From positions 1 through 46,277 of the forward strand of contig CAZXWK010000015.1 of the NCBI GenBank assembly GCA_964644675.1: DNA of 46,277 nt. Direction: 5' to 3'. Within the stretch, counting starts at the first letter, position 1. Each line of letters begins with the position of its first letter. The translations under genes were made by a program, and so were the position numbers. This DNA comes from CAZXWK01 sp964644675. GTDB taxonomy: Bacteria; Actinomycetota; Coriobacteriia; Anaerosomatales; JAAXUF01. Below the pieces are notes generated by a model. The model searched no databases, was not told where the DNA came from, and saw nothing but the letters and a program-made list of their open reading frames with translations. This document shows, piece by piece, positions 23,811 through 31,301 of the stretch.

Positions 23811-24701
23811 GTGCGCGCAGTGAGGGTGCTCGCACCTGCGAAGATCAACCCGTTCCTCGGCGTCCGGGCCAAGTTGCGCCCGGACGGCTACCACGGCGTC
23901 ATCACCGTCATGCACGCCTTGTCGCTCCACGACACGGTGAGCATCGTACCCGCCGAGGGACTCACCGTCGTGACCTCCGTCGATCTGGGCATCCCCGCCG
24001 AGAAGAACCTCGCGCACCGCGCGGCGACCGCCTTCGCCACGACGTTCCGCGTCCCGGCGGGCGCGGTCATCGAGATCGAGAAGCGTATCCCGAGCGGGGC
24101 GGGGCTCGGCGGCGGGTCGTCTGACGCGGCGGCGGTCCTGCTCGGACTCGCCTACCTGCACGACATCGCGCCGGGAGACGCGCGCCTGGTCGCCATCGCG
24201 CGGGAGCTGGGCGCGGACTGCCCGTTCTTCCTGCACGGCGGCGCGGCGGTCATGCGCGAGCGAGGCGACCGCGTCGCGCGCACGCTGCCGGCGATCACCG
24301 CCGACGTCGTGCTGGTGAAGCCGGCGGAGCCGGTTGCCACGGCCGAGGCGTACCGCGCGTTCGACCAGGCGCCGCCCCCGATGGGCGACATCCGCCTCGT
24401 CACCGATGCCCTGTGCTTCCGAGACCTCCCCGCGCTCGCCGCGGGGCTCTCCAACAACCTCACGCCCATCTCCTCGGCGCTGGTACCGCCCATCGCCGAC
24501 GCGCTAGCATGGGTGCGCGCGTCCGAGGGTGTCTTGGGTGCCGAGATGGCCGGAAGCGGGTCGGCGGTGTTCGGCCTGTGCGAAGACGCGGAATCGGCGC
24601 GGACGATCGCCGACGCCGCGCGCGAGCGTGGCTGGTGGGGTATCGCCACGACGACGAGCACGTACGGAGCACGGATGCTCGACGACGAGGGGGACGAGTG
24701 A
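23811..24701 (+). CDS. ispE: 4-diphosphocytidyl-2-C-methyl-D-erythritol kinase IspE
   Basis: The product is 296 aa from GTG 23811 with GAGGGG upstream. GHMP-kinase motifs are clear: APAKINPFLGV with DGYH at the N-terminus, the ATP loop PSGAGLGGGSSDAA near 85-98, GADCPFFL near 140 and MAGSGSAVFGL near 245. IspE phosphorylates CDP-methylerythritol in the MEP pathway of isoprenoid synthesis, which supplies undecaprenyl phosphate for the wall. The C-terminal 25 residues are somewhat extended. The stop overlaps the next gene (GTGA). Confidence 0.96.
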   Translation: MRAVRVLAPAKINPFLGVRAKLRPDGYHGVITVMHALSLHDTVSIVPAEGLTVVTSVDLGIPAEKNLAHRAATAFATTFRVPAGAVIEIEKRIPSGAGLGGGSSDAAAVLLGLAYLHDIAPGDARLVAIARELGADCPFFLHGGAAVMRERGDRVARTLPAITADVVLVKPAEPVATAEAYRAFDQAPPPMGDIRLVTDALCFRDLPALAAGLSNNLTPISSALVPPIADALAWVRASEGVLGAEMAGSGSAVFGLCEDAESARTIADAARERGWWGIATTTSTYGARMLDDEGDE

Positions 24702-25480
24702 AGGTCGACGCGGTAGTGCTCTCGGGCGGCGACGGCGCCATCATCGATCCGACCGTCGGCATCAAGGGGCTCGTCCCGATCGCCGGCAAGCCCATGATCG
24801 AGTGGGTCGTCGAGGCGCTCTACGACGCCGAGACCGTCGGCGAGATCGCGCTCATCGTGCCGTCGGACGTTCCGCTCGGCTCGTGGGCCGACAAGGTCGA
24901 CAAGGTCATCAAGTCGAACGGCTCGTTCGTCGAGAACTCCATCGCGGGCTGCACCGCATTCGACAACGGTCGCTACGTGCTTGGCGCGACGGGCGATCTG
25001 CCGGCGCTCACGCCGCGGGCGATCGACGACTTCGTGCGCCTCTCACTCGAGTCCGGCGCCGAGTTCACCTACCCGCTCGTCCGAGCACAGGACATGGAGG
25101 CGCAGTTCCCCGGTTCGCAGCGCACCTACGTCAAGGTCGCGGGCGGCGAGGTGACCGGAGGCAATGTGGTGGTCGTCTCGCCGGACATGGTCCTGCGCAA
25201 CCAAGAGATCATCCAGCGCCTGTTCGACACGCGGAAGAGCCCGGTTGCGATGGCTCGAGTGATCGGGCTGCCCTTCATCTTCAAGTACGTGACCGGGCGC
25301 CTGCGAGTCGACGACGTCGAGCGGAAGATGGAGCAGCTCATGGGTGGCAAGTGCGCCGCCATCTACACCGAGCACGCCTCGATCGGAGCGGATGTCGACA
25401 AGCCGATCGATGTCGTGGTCGCGGAGCGGGTTCTGTACCAGCGTGCTTCGGGTAGGAACGAAGCGAGCGGCACAGAATAA
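24698..25480 (+). CDS. MobA-like nucleotidyltransferase family protein
   Basis: The product is 260 aa from GTG 24698, overlapping ispE by 4 nt. The N-terminus VDAVVLSGGDG, followed by GIKGLVPIAGKPMIEW, is a variant of the sugar-nucleotidyltransferase signature: LSGGDG replaces LAAGxGxR, so the usual Arg is missing. ATGDLPALTPRAI matches the DxP metal-binding strand of GT-A nucleotidyltransferases. Residues about 130-155 (RTYVKVAGGEVTGGNVVVV) resemble family members that transfer nucleotides to sugars or polyols. The substrate cannot be named. It occupies the place held by purR/yabJ in Bacillus, between ispE and spoVG, and could work in wall-precursor synthesis with GlmU, but that is inference. 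Confidence 0.8.
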   Translation: MKVDAVVLSGGDGAIIDPTVGIKGLVPIAGKPMIEWVVEALYDAETVGEIALIVPSDVPLGSWADKVDKVIKSNGSFVENSIAGCTAFDNGRYVLGATGDLPALTPRAIDDFVRLSLESGAEFTYPLVRAQDMEAQFPGSQRTYVKVAGGEVTGGNVVVVSPDMVLRNQEIIQRLFDTRKSPVAMARVIGLPFIFKYVTGRLRVDDVERKMEQLMGGKCAAIYTEHASIGADVDKPIDVVVAERVLYQRASGRNEASGTE

Positions 25481-25493
25481 ACCCAGTGAATAC

Positions 25494-25513
25494 CGGCGGC
25501 TGGGGGGCCGCCG
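25494..25513 (+). promoter_or_regulatory. Hairpin in the spoVG leader
   Basis: CGGCGGC (25494-25500) and GCCGCCG (25507-25513) can form a 7-bp GC stem around a TGGGGG loop. It lies 14 nt after the stop of the preceding gene and 25 nt before the spoVG ATG. There is no T run, so it is more likely an RNA-stability or translation element than a terminator. Confidence 0.3.
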
Positions 25514-25538
25514 TGTACCGACAAAACAGGGGGGCGCT

Positions 25539-25847
25539 ATGCAGATCACGAAGGTCACGCTGCGACCGGTCGCCATGAACAAGGTGTGTGCCATCGCAAG
25601 TATCGTGATCGACGACTGCTTCGTCGTGCACGACCTGCGGGTCGTCAACGGCGACAAGGGGCTGTTCGTCGCGATGCCGTCGCGCAAGCTCCCCAACGGG
25701 GACTTCCGCGACATCTGCCATCCCATCAACACCGACTCGCGTAACGCGATCCAGCAGGCCGTCCTCGACCAGTTCGCCACCGACGGCGGCATCGAGGCCT
25801 TCGCGGCCGCTGCCGCTGCTGGCGACGTCGTGCACGCCGAGGTCTAG
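25539..25847 (+). CDS. spoVG: SpoVG RNA-binding regulator
   Basis: The product is 102 aa from ATG 25539 with a GGGGGG ribosome site. The core ITKVTLRPV, AIASIVIDDCFVVHDLRVV, GLFVAMPSRKLPNGDFRDICHPIN and R-N-A-I-Q-Q-A-V-L is nearly identical in pattern to Bacillus SpoVG. The C-terminus is an Ala-rich extension. SpoVG proteins bind RNA and DNA and act as global post-transcriptional regulators in many non-sporulating bacteria as well, so the name alone does not imply sporulation. It precedes a tRNA-Gln and glmU, matching spoVG-glmU in Bacillus. Confidence 0.96.
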   Translation: MQITKVTLRPVAMNKVCAIASIVIDDCFVVHDLRVVNGDKGLFVAMPSRKLPNGDFRDICHPINTDSRNAIQQAVLDQFATDGGIEAFAAAAAAGDVVHAEV

Positions 25848-25909
25848 CGCCGGGCGTCTCGGCGAGTCGTGGTCTCCAGAGCCGCTCGACGGCGACTTCG
25901 TCGCGGCGT

Positions 25910-25939
25910 TTGACGCTTGTTCGTGCCACTTCCTACACT
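25910..25939 (+). promoter_or_regulatory. Promoter for tRNA-Gln (and possibly glmU-prs)
   Basis: TTGACG (25910-25915) and TACACT (25934-25939) are separated by 18 bp. They match five and four of six consensus bases. Initiation would fall near 25946, about 28 nt before the mature tRNA 5' end. Confidence 0.6.
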
Positions 25940-25973
25940 TCAGTGCGGCCTTGGCGCCGCGCTGACTCGTAAT

Positions 25974-26047
25974 TGGGGCATCGTCTAACGGCAGGACTCG
26001 GGATTTTGGTTCCCGCTATCCAGGTTCGAATCCTGGTGCCCCAGCCA
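25974..26047 (+). tRNA. tRNA-Gln (anticodon TTG), CCA encoded
   Basis: The acceptor stem TGGGGCA (25974-25980) pairs with TGCCCCA (26037-26043). G is the discriminator base and CCA is encoded at 26045-26047. The anticodon arm GGGA-TTTTGGT-TCCC gives the anticodon TTG (UUG), read by glutamine CAA and also CAG codons. The T arm CCAGG-TTCGAAT-CCTGG is perfect. The gene lies between spoVG and glmU and ends 58 bp before glmU, so it may be processed from a longer transcript. Only this tRNA is visible in the window. Confidence 0.97.
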
Positions 26048-26105
26048 CGAACCTGCCGACGTCGCGGCTCGCCGCCGAGGCGTCAGACCGAAGGAGCCCG
26101 CACGA

Positions 26106-27482
26106 ATGAGCGCCATCGCTCTCATCCTCGCAGCCGGCGAGGGTACGCGCATGAAGTCCGAGAAGCCCAAGGTCGCGCACGAGATCCTGGGCACTCCGAT
26201 GGTGCGGTGGGTGGTCGACGCCGCCCGGCAAGCCGGCTGCGAGACGATCGTCGCCGTCACCGGCCATCGCGCCGAGGTCGTCGAGGAGCTGCTCGGCGAT
26301 GTGGTGTGCACGCGCCAGGACCAGCAGCTCGGCACGGGACACGCCGTCATGTGCGCGCGCGAGGCGCTGGGCGACGTTCACGGCTCGCTTGTGGTGCTGT
26401 CGGGCGACACGCCGCTCCTGCGCCCCGAGACGATCCAGGGGCTCGTGGCGATGCGCGAGTCGAGCGGCTCGGCGCTCACGCTGCTCACGACGCACCTGCC
26501 GGACCCGACCGGCTACGGGCGCATCGTCCGCGATCTGCACGACGGCAGCGTCGCCCGCATCGTCGAGGAGAAGGACTGCACCCCGGAAGAACGAGCGATC
26601 ACCGAGGTCAATACAGGCACGTACTGCTTTGACGGCGGCGTGCTCTTCGGTCACCTCGATCGCCTCACCACCCAGAACGCTCAGGGCGAGTACTACCTGA
26701 CCGACATGGTCGAGGTCTTCAACGCCGAGGGGCTCACCGTCTCGGCATGCACGACCGACGACCCGCTCGAGACGCTGGGCGTGAACTCGCGGGTGCAGCT
26801 CGCCGACGCCGCCCGCATCGTGCAGCGCCGCATCAACCGAGCCCACCTGCTCGCGGGTGTCACGATGACCGATCCGGACCTGGTGTGGATCGGCCCGGAC
26901 GTGACGATCGGCCGCGACGTCGAGATCCTGCCCATGACGTTCCTCTTCGGCGCCACGAGCATCGGCGAAGGTGCGCTCATCGGGCCGAACGCGCGCATCA
27001 CCGACTCGACCATCGGCGAGAACGCCGTCGTGGACGCGTCGGTGGTCTGCTCGGCGGTCGTGGGGCCCGGCGCGAGCGTCGGACCGGTCGCCTACCTGCG
27101 CGCCGGCGCCGTACTCGAGGCCAACTCGAAGGCCGGGGCCTGCGTCGAGATCAAGAAGTCGACGATCGGAGAGGGGAGCAAGGTGCCACACCTCTCCTAC
27201 ATCGGCGATGCGACCATCGGCCGCGGCGTGAACGTTGGCGCCGGGTCCATCACGTGCAACTACGACGGCGAGAACAAGCACGCGACGGTCATCGGCGACG
27301 GCGCCTTCATCGGCTCTGATACCATGCTCGTAGCCCCCGTGACCGTCGGTGAGGGTGCCGTGACGGCAGCCGGGAGCGCGATCGCCCGAGACGTCCCGGC
27401 GCAGGCTCTCGCGCTCGAGCGCTCCAAGCAGGTCAACGTCGAAGGCTGGGCCGAGCGCAGGCGGGGCACGAAGGACGAGTAA
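26106..27482 (+). CDS. glmU: Bifunctional UDP-GlcNAc pyrophosphorylase / GlcN-1-P acetyltransferase GlmU
   Basis: The product is 458 aa, the standard length. The N-terminal uridyltransferase has LAAGEGTRMKSEKPKVAHEI at residues 7-26, QLGTGHAV and LSGDTPLL. From about residue 250 onward a left-handed beta-helix of hexapeptide repeats forms the acetyltransferase (VWIGPDVTIG, GEGALIGPNARI, KKSTIGEGSKVPHLSYIGDA, GAGSITCNYDGENKH). It makes UDP-N-acetylglucosamine for peptidoglycan. It sits 28 nt before prs in the same order as Bacillus gcaD-prs. Confidence 0.97.
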   Translation: MSAIALILAAGEGTRMKSEKPKVAHEILGTPMVRWVVDAARQAGCETIVAVTGHRAEVVEELLGDVVCTRQDQQLGTGHAVMCAREALGDVHGSLVVLSGDTPLLRPETIQGLVAMRESSGSALTLLTTHLPDPTGYGRIVRDLHDGSVARIVEEKDCTPEERAITEVNTGTYCFDGGVLFGHLDRLTTQNAQGEYYLTDMVEVFNAEGLTVSACTTDDPLETLGVNSRVQLADAARIVQRRINRAHLLAGVTMTDPDLVWIGPDVTIGRDVEILPMTFLFGATSIGEGALIGPNARITDSTIGENAVVDASVVCSAVVGPGASVGPVAYLRAGAVLEANSKAGACVEIKKSTIGEGSKVPHLSYIGDATIGRGVNVGAGSITCNYDGENKHATVIGDGAFIGSDTMLVAPVTVGEGAVTAAGSAIARDVPAQALALERSKQVNVEGWAERRRGTKDE

Positions 27483-27510
27483 CACAGGGTCGCGAGCGAG
27501 CGAGGGGAAC

Positions 27511-28473
27511 ATGGCCGAAGAGTCCAAGCGCATGATGGTCTTCGCCGGGACGAGCAATCCGGAGCTGTCGGAGGGCGTCGCCCGGCATCTGGGGATCGAG
27601 CTGGGCAACGTGAAGATCCGCAAGTTCGCGAACGGCGAGATCTACGTGCGCTACCTCGAGAGCGTCCGCGGCGCTGACGTCTTCATCATCCAGTCGGTGT
27701 GCGCTCCGGTGAACGCGATGCTCATGGAGATGCTCATCATGGTGGACGCCGCGAAGCGCGCGTCGGCCCGCACGATCACCGCGGTCATCAGCCACTACGG
27801 CTACGCCCGCCAGGACAAGAAGTCCGCGGCTCGGGAGCCGATCACCGCCAAGCTCGTCGCCGACCTGCTCACCACGGCCGGCGTGAGCCGCGTCATCACG
27901 ATGGACCTGCACCAAGGCCAGATCCAGGGCTTCTTCAACCAGCCCGTGAACCACCTGACCGCCCTGCCGATCCTGGCCGACTACTTCGACTCGCTCAAGC
28001 TCGAGAACCTCGTCGTCGTCTCGCCTGACGTGGGGCGCGCAAAGGCCTGCAAGAAGCTCTCGGACATGCTCGGCGCGAGTCTGGCGATCATGACCAAGAG
28101 CCGCCCAGAGCACAACGTCGCCGAGGTCACGCATGTCATCGGCGAGGTGAAGGGCAAGGTCGCCATCGTCGCCGACGATATGATCGACACCGCGGGATCG
28201 ATCACGCAGGGCGCCAAGGCGCTCATCACCGCGGGCGCCACCGAGGTCTACGTCACGGCGACTCACGGCATCTTCTCGCCGCCGGCGTACGAGCGCATCG
28301 AGGGAGCCCCCATCAAGGAGCTCGTGGTCACCAACACGATCCCGGTTCCCGATGAGCGCCAGCACGGCAAGATACGGGTACTCTCCGTGGCGCCGCTTTT
28401 CGCGCACGCGGTTCAGAACGTGTTCAACGACGAGTCGGTCTCCGAGCTCTTCGACCCCGACTTCCAACTGTAG
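27511..28473 (+). CDS. prs: Ribose-phosphate pyrophosphokinase (PRPP synthetase)
   Basis: The product is 320 aa. FAGTSNPELSEGVA at the N-terminus, FANGEIYV, the flexible loop YGYARQDKKSAAREPITAKL, the ribose-5-phosphate region VSPDVGRAK and the PRPP-binding loop VADDMIDTAGSIT are all present. The enzyme transfers pyrophosphate from ATP to ribose-5-phosphate, giving PRPP for nucleotide, His and Trp synthesis. VSPDVGRAK has K in place of the common VSPDxGGV-R, a minor variation. It follows glmU and is followed after 71 nt by rplY/ctc. Confidence 0.97.
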   Translation: MAEESKRMMVFAGTSNPELSEGVARHLGIELGNVKIRKFANGEIYVRYLESVRGADVFIIQSVCAPVNAMLMEMLIMVDAAKRASARTITAVISHYGYARQDKKSAAREPITAKLVADLLTTAGVSRVITMDLHQGQIQGFFNQPVNHLTALPILADYFDSLKLENLVVVSPDVGRAKACKKLSDMLGASLAIMTKSRPEHNVAEVTHVIGEVKGKVAIVADDMIDTAGSITQGAKALITAGATEVYVTATHGIFSPPAYERIEGAPIKELVVTNTIPVPDERQHGKIRVLSVAPLFAHAVQNVFNDESVSELFDPDFQL

Positions 28474-28544
28474 CGACCGAACCGTCGCCGGGACCGCGGA
28501 GGTTCTCGGCAGGCGGAAGGCAAGAACGGAAGGAGCACCACCAC

Positions 28545-29180
28545 ATGACCGCATCCACCACGCTCGCCGCGTTCCCGCGGGTCCAGATCGGCAAGGCGAA
28601 CCGCAAGCTCGCCGCCGAGGGCCAGATCCCGGCCGTCCTGTACGGCGCCGGCCGAGAGGCCGTTTCGATCGCGGTGAACCGGCACGATTTCGAGCTTCTG
28701 ATGTCGCATCACTCGGCCGGGTCCATGATCGTCGAGCTCGAGCTCGAGGGTGAGTCCAAGCCGATCAACGCGATGATCCGCGAGATGCAGACCAGCCCCG
28801 TGAAGGGCAACATCCTGCACGTGGACTTCCTCGAGGTCTCCATGAACAAGCCGGTCCACGCGGTCGTGACGCTGCGCCTGGTCAACGACCCCGAGGGCGT
28901 CAAGGCCGGCGGCGTGCTGACCGTCACGGTCCACGAGATCAACGTCGAGGCCAAGCCGGGCGATCTGCCCGAGGCCATCGAGGTCGACGTCGCTGCGCTG
29001 CAGGTGGGCGACGCGCTGCACCTGCGCGACGTCGTCCCCCCGGCCGGCGTCACGCTGCTCGACGATCCGGACGAGGTCATCTGCTCGGTCCAGGCGCCTC
29101 GCGTCGAGGTCGAGGAGGAAGTGACCGAGGAGGCTGCGGAGCCGGAGGTCATCGGCGAGAAGGCAGCGGAGGAAGAGTAG
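28545..29180 (+). CDS. rplY: 50S ribosomal protein L25 / general stress protein Ctc
   Basis: The product is 211 aa, the long TL5/Ctc form of L25. Residues about 8-95 are the 5S rRNA-binding L25 domain (GKANRKLAAEGQIPAVLYGAG, FELLMSHHS, NAMIREMQTSPVKGNILHVDFLEV). Residues about 100-190 form the beta-barrel C-terminal domain (GVKAGGVLTVTVHEINVEAKPGDLP). An acidic Glu-rich tail ends the protein. It binds 5S rRNA in the large subunit. AAGGAG lies ahead of the ATG. It is followed by pth after 4 nt, as ctc-spoVC in Bacillus. Confidence 0.95.
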   Translation: MTASTTLAAFPRVQIGKANRKLAAEGQIPAVLYGAGREAVSIAVNRHDFELLMSHHSAGSMIVELELEGESKPINAMIREMQTSPVKGNILHVDFLEVSMNKPVHAVVTLRLVNDPEGVKAGGVLTVTVHEINVEAKPGDLPEAIEVDVAALQVGDALHLRDVVPPAGVTLLDDPDEVICSVQAPRVEVEEEVTEEAAEPEVIGEKAAEEE

Positions 29181-29184
29181 CCGC

Positions 29185-29751
29185 GTGACCCGTCTGATCG
29201 TGGGGCTCGGTAACCCCGGACCCGAGTACGTTCGCACGCGTCACAACGCCGGCTTCCTTGCCGTGGACCTGCTCGGCGAGAACCTGCGCGCCACCTACTG
29301 GAAAGAGACCGCTGGTGCTCGAGTCGCCGTCGTCAGATTCGACGACGGCGACTTGGTGCTTGCCGAGCCCCAGACGTTCATGAACCTGTCGGGCAAGTCA
29401 GTGGCCAAGCTGCTTGCAGCCTACGAGGTCGCACTGAGCGACCTCATCGTCATTCACGACGATATCGACCTGCCTGCCGGCGACGTGCGCGTGAAGCGTG
29501 GCGGCGGCCACGGCGGCCACAATGGCCTTCGTTCGCTCCACGACTCGCTGGGCAGCGACGCCTACGTGCGCGTTCGCGTGGGCGTCGGCCGGCCACCCGG
29601 TCGCATGGACGCCGCCGACTTCGTCCTGCAGCCGCTCAAGGGTGACGCCTGGGAGCAGCTCGAGGCGTCGATCCCGACGGCCGCTTCAGCAGCCATCAGC
29701 GTCCTCGAACGGGGAGTCGACCTCACGATGCAGGACTACAACGCGGGCTGA
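29185..29751 (+). CDS. pth: Peptidyl-tRNA hydrolase
   Basis: The product is 188 aa from GTG 29185. VGLGNPGPEYVRTRHNAGF carries the catalytic His near residue 22. FMNLSGKSV, HDDIDLPAGDVRVKRGGGHGGHNGLRS and VRVGVGRPPGRMD are diagnostic. Pth releases tRNA from peptidyl-tRNA dropped by ribosomes. It is the last gene of the conserved block; the mfd gene that follows in Bacillus is replaced here by an oppositely oriented wall hydrolase. Confidence 0.97.
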   Translation: MTRLIVGLGNPGPEYVRTRHNAGFLAVDLLGENLRATYWKETAGARVAVVRFDDGDLVLAEPQTFMNLSGKSVAKLLAAYEVALSDLIVIHDDIDLPAGDVRVKRGGGHGGHNGLRSLHDSLGSDAYVRVRVGVGRPPGRMDAADFVLQPLKGDAWEQLEASIPTAASAAISVLERGVDLTMQDYNAG

Positions 29752-29804
29752 CACGCCCGTGGGCCCGTCGTGTGGCCCGTGGGGGTTCCGCGCGCAGTTA
29801 CGCA

Positions 29805-29834
29805 GAAGGGCCGCCCGTGGAGGGGCGGCCCTTC
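29805..29834. terminator. Hairpin between convergent pth and M23 genes
   Basis: GAAGGGCCGCCC (29805-29816) and GGGCGGCCCTTC (29823-29834) form a perfect 12-bp stem with a six-base loop. The stem sits between two converging genes and could serve both strands. No long T tract follows. Confidence 0.6.
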
Positions 29835-29895
29835 GAGTATGTCTGAGCACGGGGCCCCTGCGGGCTGCGCGGCGGGCCCATGGGCGTCCGGGCGG

Positions 29896-31113
29896 CTACT
29901 GCAGGTACTGCATCGGGTTGACCGGCTCGCCGTTCACGCGCACCTCGAAGTGCAAGTGGGGGCCCGTCGAGTAACCGGTCGACCCTACAGTGCCTATGCG
30001 CTGGCCCTTCTTCACCGACTGCCCGACGCCGACCTTGATGCCGCCGGACTGCTGGTGAGCGTAGACGCTCACGACGCCGTTGCCGTGGTCGATCATGACG
30101 ACGTTGCCGTAGCCGCCCCGCGAGCCCGCCCAGATCACCGTCCCGTTGCCCGCGGCGACGATCGCCGCGCCGAGTATCGGCTGGCTGCCGTTCTTGCCGA
30201 CGTCGACGCCGGCGTGAAGCCTCTTGGTCTTGAAGATGGGGTGCACGCGCCACCCGAACGAAGACGTGACGTTGAAGAAGCCGGGCACCGGCCACGACAT
30301 CACGCCGTTGTAGACGCCCGATCCCTTGTGCTTCGAGAGCATCGCCGCGATGCGGGCCGACTCCTCTTCCTCAGCCTTGGCGATGGCGAGGAGACGAGCC
30401 GCATTCTTCTTGCTCTCGGCCATCAGGTCGGACTTCTGGTTGAGGACCGCCTCCTGCTCGTCGGTCTTCGACTGGCGGATGCCCTGCAGACGCTTGAGGT
30501 CCGACTCGACCGTCTCGGCTTCGCGGCGCTTGATGCTGACGGTCTGGAGGTTGTGGTCGAGTTCCGCCTTGGCCTGCTCCAGCTGCGACTTGGTCGACGC
30601 GAGCTGCGCGGCCACGTCGTTGTTCGAGCGGATGACGCGGCCGACGAGCTCGGTCCGCGTGATCAGGTCGCGGACGTCGGTCGAGCCCAGCAGCATGTCG
30701 ATGTAGAACCACTCGCCCTGGCGGTAGGTCGCCCGCACGCGATCGGAGAGCAGCTGCTGCTCCAGCTCGTACTGCGCTCGGGTCGACTCGATGTTGGCGG
30801 TCTTGGAGGCGATGTCGCTGCGCAACCGCTGGACCTCGGCGACGAGTTTCTGCGTACGCAGTTCGGCGGCCGCGATCTTGGGGTCGAGCGCGTCGGTCTC
30901 GGCCTGGAGCGCGGCGACCCGGTCGTCGAGCGCTTCGGTCTCCGTCTTGAGCTTGGCGGCGAGCGCGGTGGCCTCGGCGGCCTTGCGACGCGCCTCGGAG
31001 GCGGCGTTGCGGTGCGCGTTGAGGTCGGCGGAAGTCACGGCGGCCGCGGGGGCGGCGCCGAATGACAGCACCAAGAAGAGGAGTGCCGCGAGGTATGCGC
31101 GGGTGCGGTGCAT
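29896..31113 (-). CDS. Secreted M23 endopeptidase with PcsB/CwlO-like coiled coil
   Basis: The product is 405 aa from ATG 31113, ten bases after GGAGG; an open extension to 31278 crosses the promoter and is rejected. Residues 1-27 are a signal peptide ending AAPAAA. Residues about 30-260 are a coiled coil containing TYRQGEWFYIDMLLGSTDVRDLITR near 127-152. The LytM domain at about 285-405 keeps the zinc site: His300 and Asp304 in HAGVD, and HLH at 386-388. It probably cleaves peptide cross-bridges in the wall during division or growth. It resembles EnvC- and CwlO-type proteins, which are activated by FtsEX through the coiled coil. No ftsEX is present in the window. Confidence 0.93.
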   Translation of the reverse strand: MHRTRAYLAALLFLVLSFGAAPAAAVTSADLNAHRNAASEARRKAAEATALAAKLKTETEALDDRVAALQAETDALDPKIAAAELRTQKLVAEVQRLRSDIASKTANIESTRAQYELEQQLLSDRVRATYRQGEWFYIDMLLGSTDVRDLITRTELVGRVIRSNNDVAAQLASTKSQLEQAKAELDHNLQTVSIKRREAETVESDLKRLQGIRQSKTDEQEAVLNQKSDLMAESKKNAARLLAIAKAEEEESARIAAMLSKHKGSGVYNGVMSWPVPGFFNVTSSFGWRVHPIFKTKRLHAGVDVGKNGSQPILGAAIVAAGNGTVIWAGSRGGYGNVVMIDHGNGVVSVYAHQQSGGIKVGVGQSVKKGQRIGTVGSTGYSTGPHLHFEVRVNGEPVNPMQYLQ

Positions 31114-31185
31114 TGCTTCGGTTCCTCCGGGGGGCTGCTGCGTCGTGGTGGTAGGTGGCCGTCCGGAAGGCGCACATTCACCGAA

Positions 31186-31214
31186 ATGATACCAGCGTCG
31201 CTGGTCAGCAGCAA
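31186..31214 (-). promoter_or_regulatory. Promoter of the M23 gene with a palindrome in its spacer
   Basis: On the minus strand TTGCTG (31214-31209) and TATCAT (31191-31186) are 17 bp apart, about 73 bp before the ATG at 31113. The spacer is largely filled by ACCAGCGTCGCTGGT (31191-31205), a perfect 7-1-7 inverted repeat, which a repressor could use to block RNA polymerase. Confidence 0.45.
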
Positions 31215-31301
31215 CGAACACGCCGTCAGGGGCATGAACTGTATACTGTTGCGACGCTTGCGCCCCGGCCGGGCGCACGAGGCATCATCTACGGAGGTCA
31301 C

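Noticed and set aside
25539..25847. Sporulation as a trait of the host
   Set aside because: SpoVG, Veg and AbrB occur in many non-sporulating bacteria, and no spore-specific gene such as sspF, yabG or spoIIE with membrane domain is present.
31236..31250. -10-like TATACT ahead of nfnA, and a similar one at 38243 ahead of DUF951
   Set aside because: No acceptable -35 box lies 16-19 bp upstream of either, so I list neither as a separate promoter.
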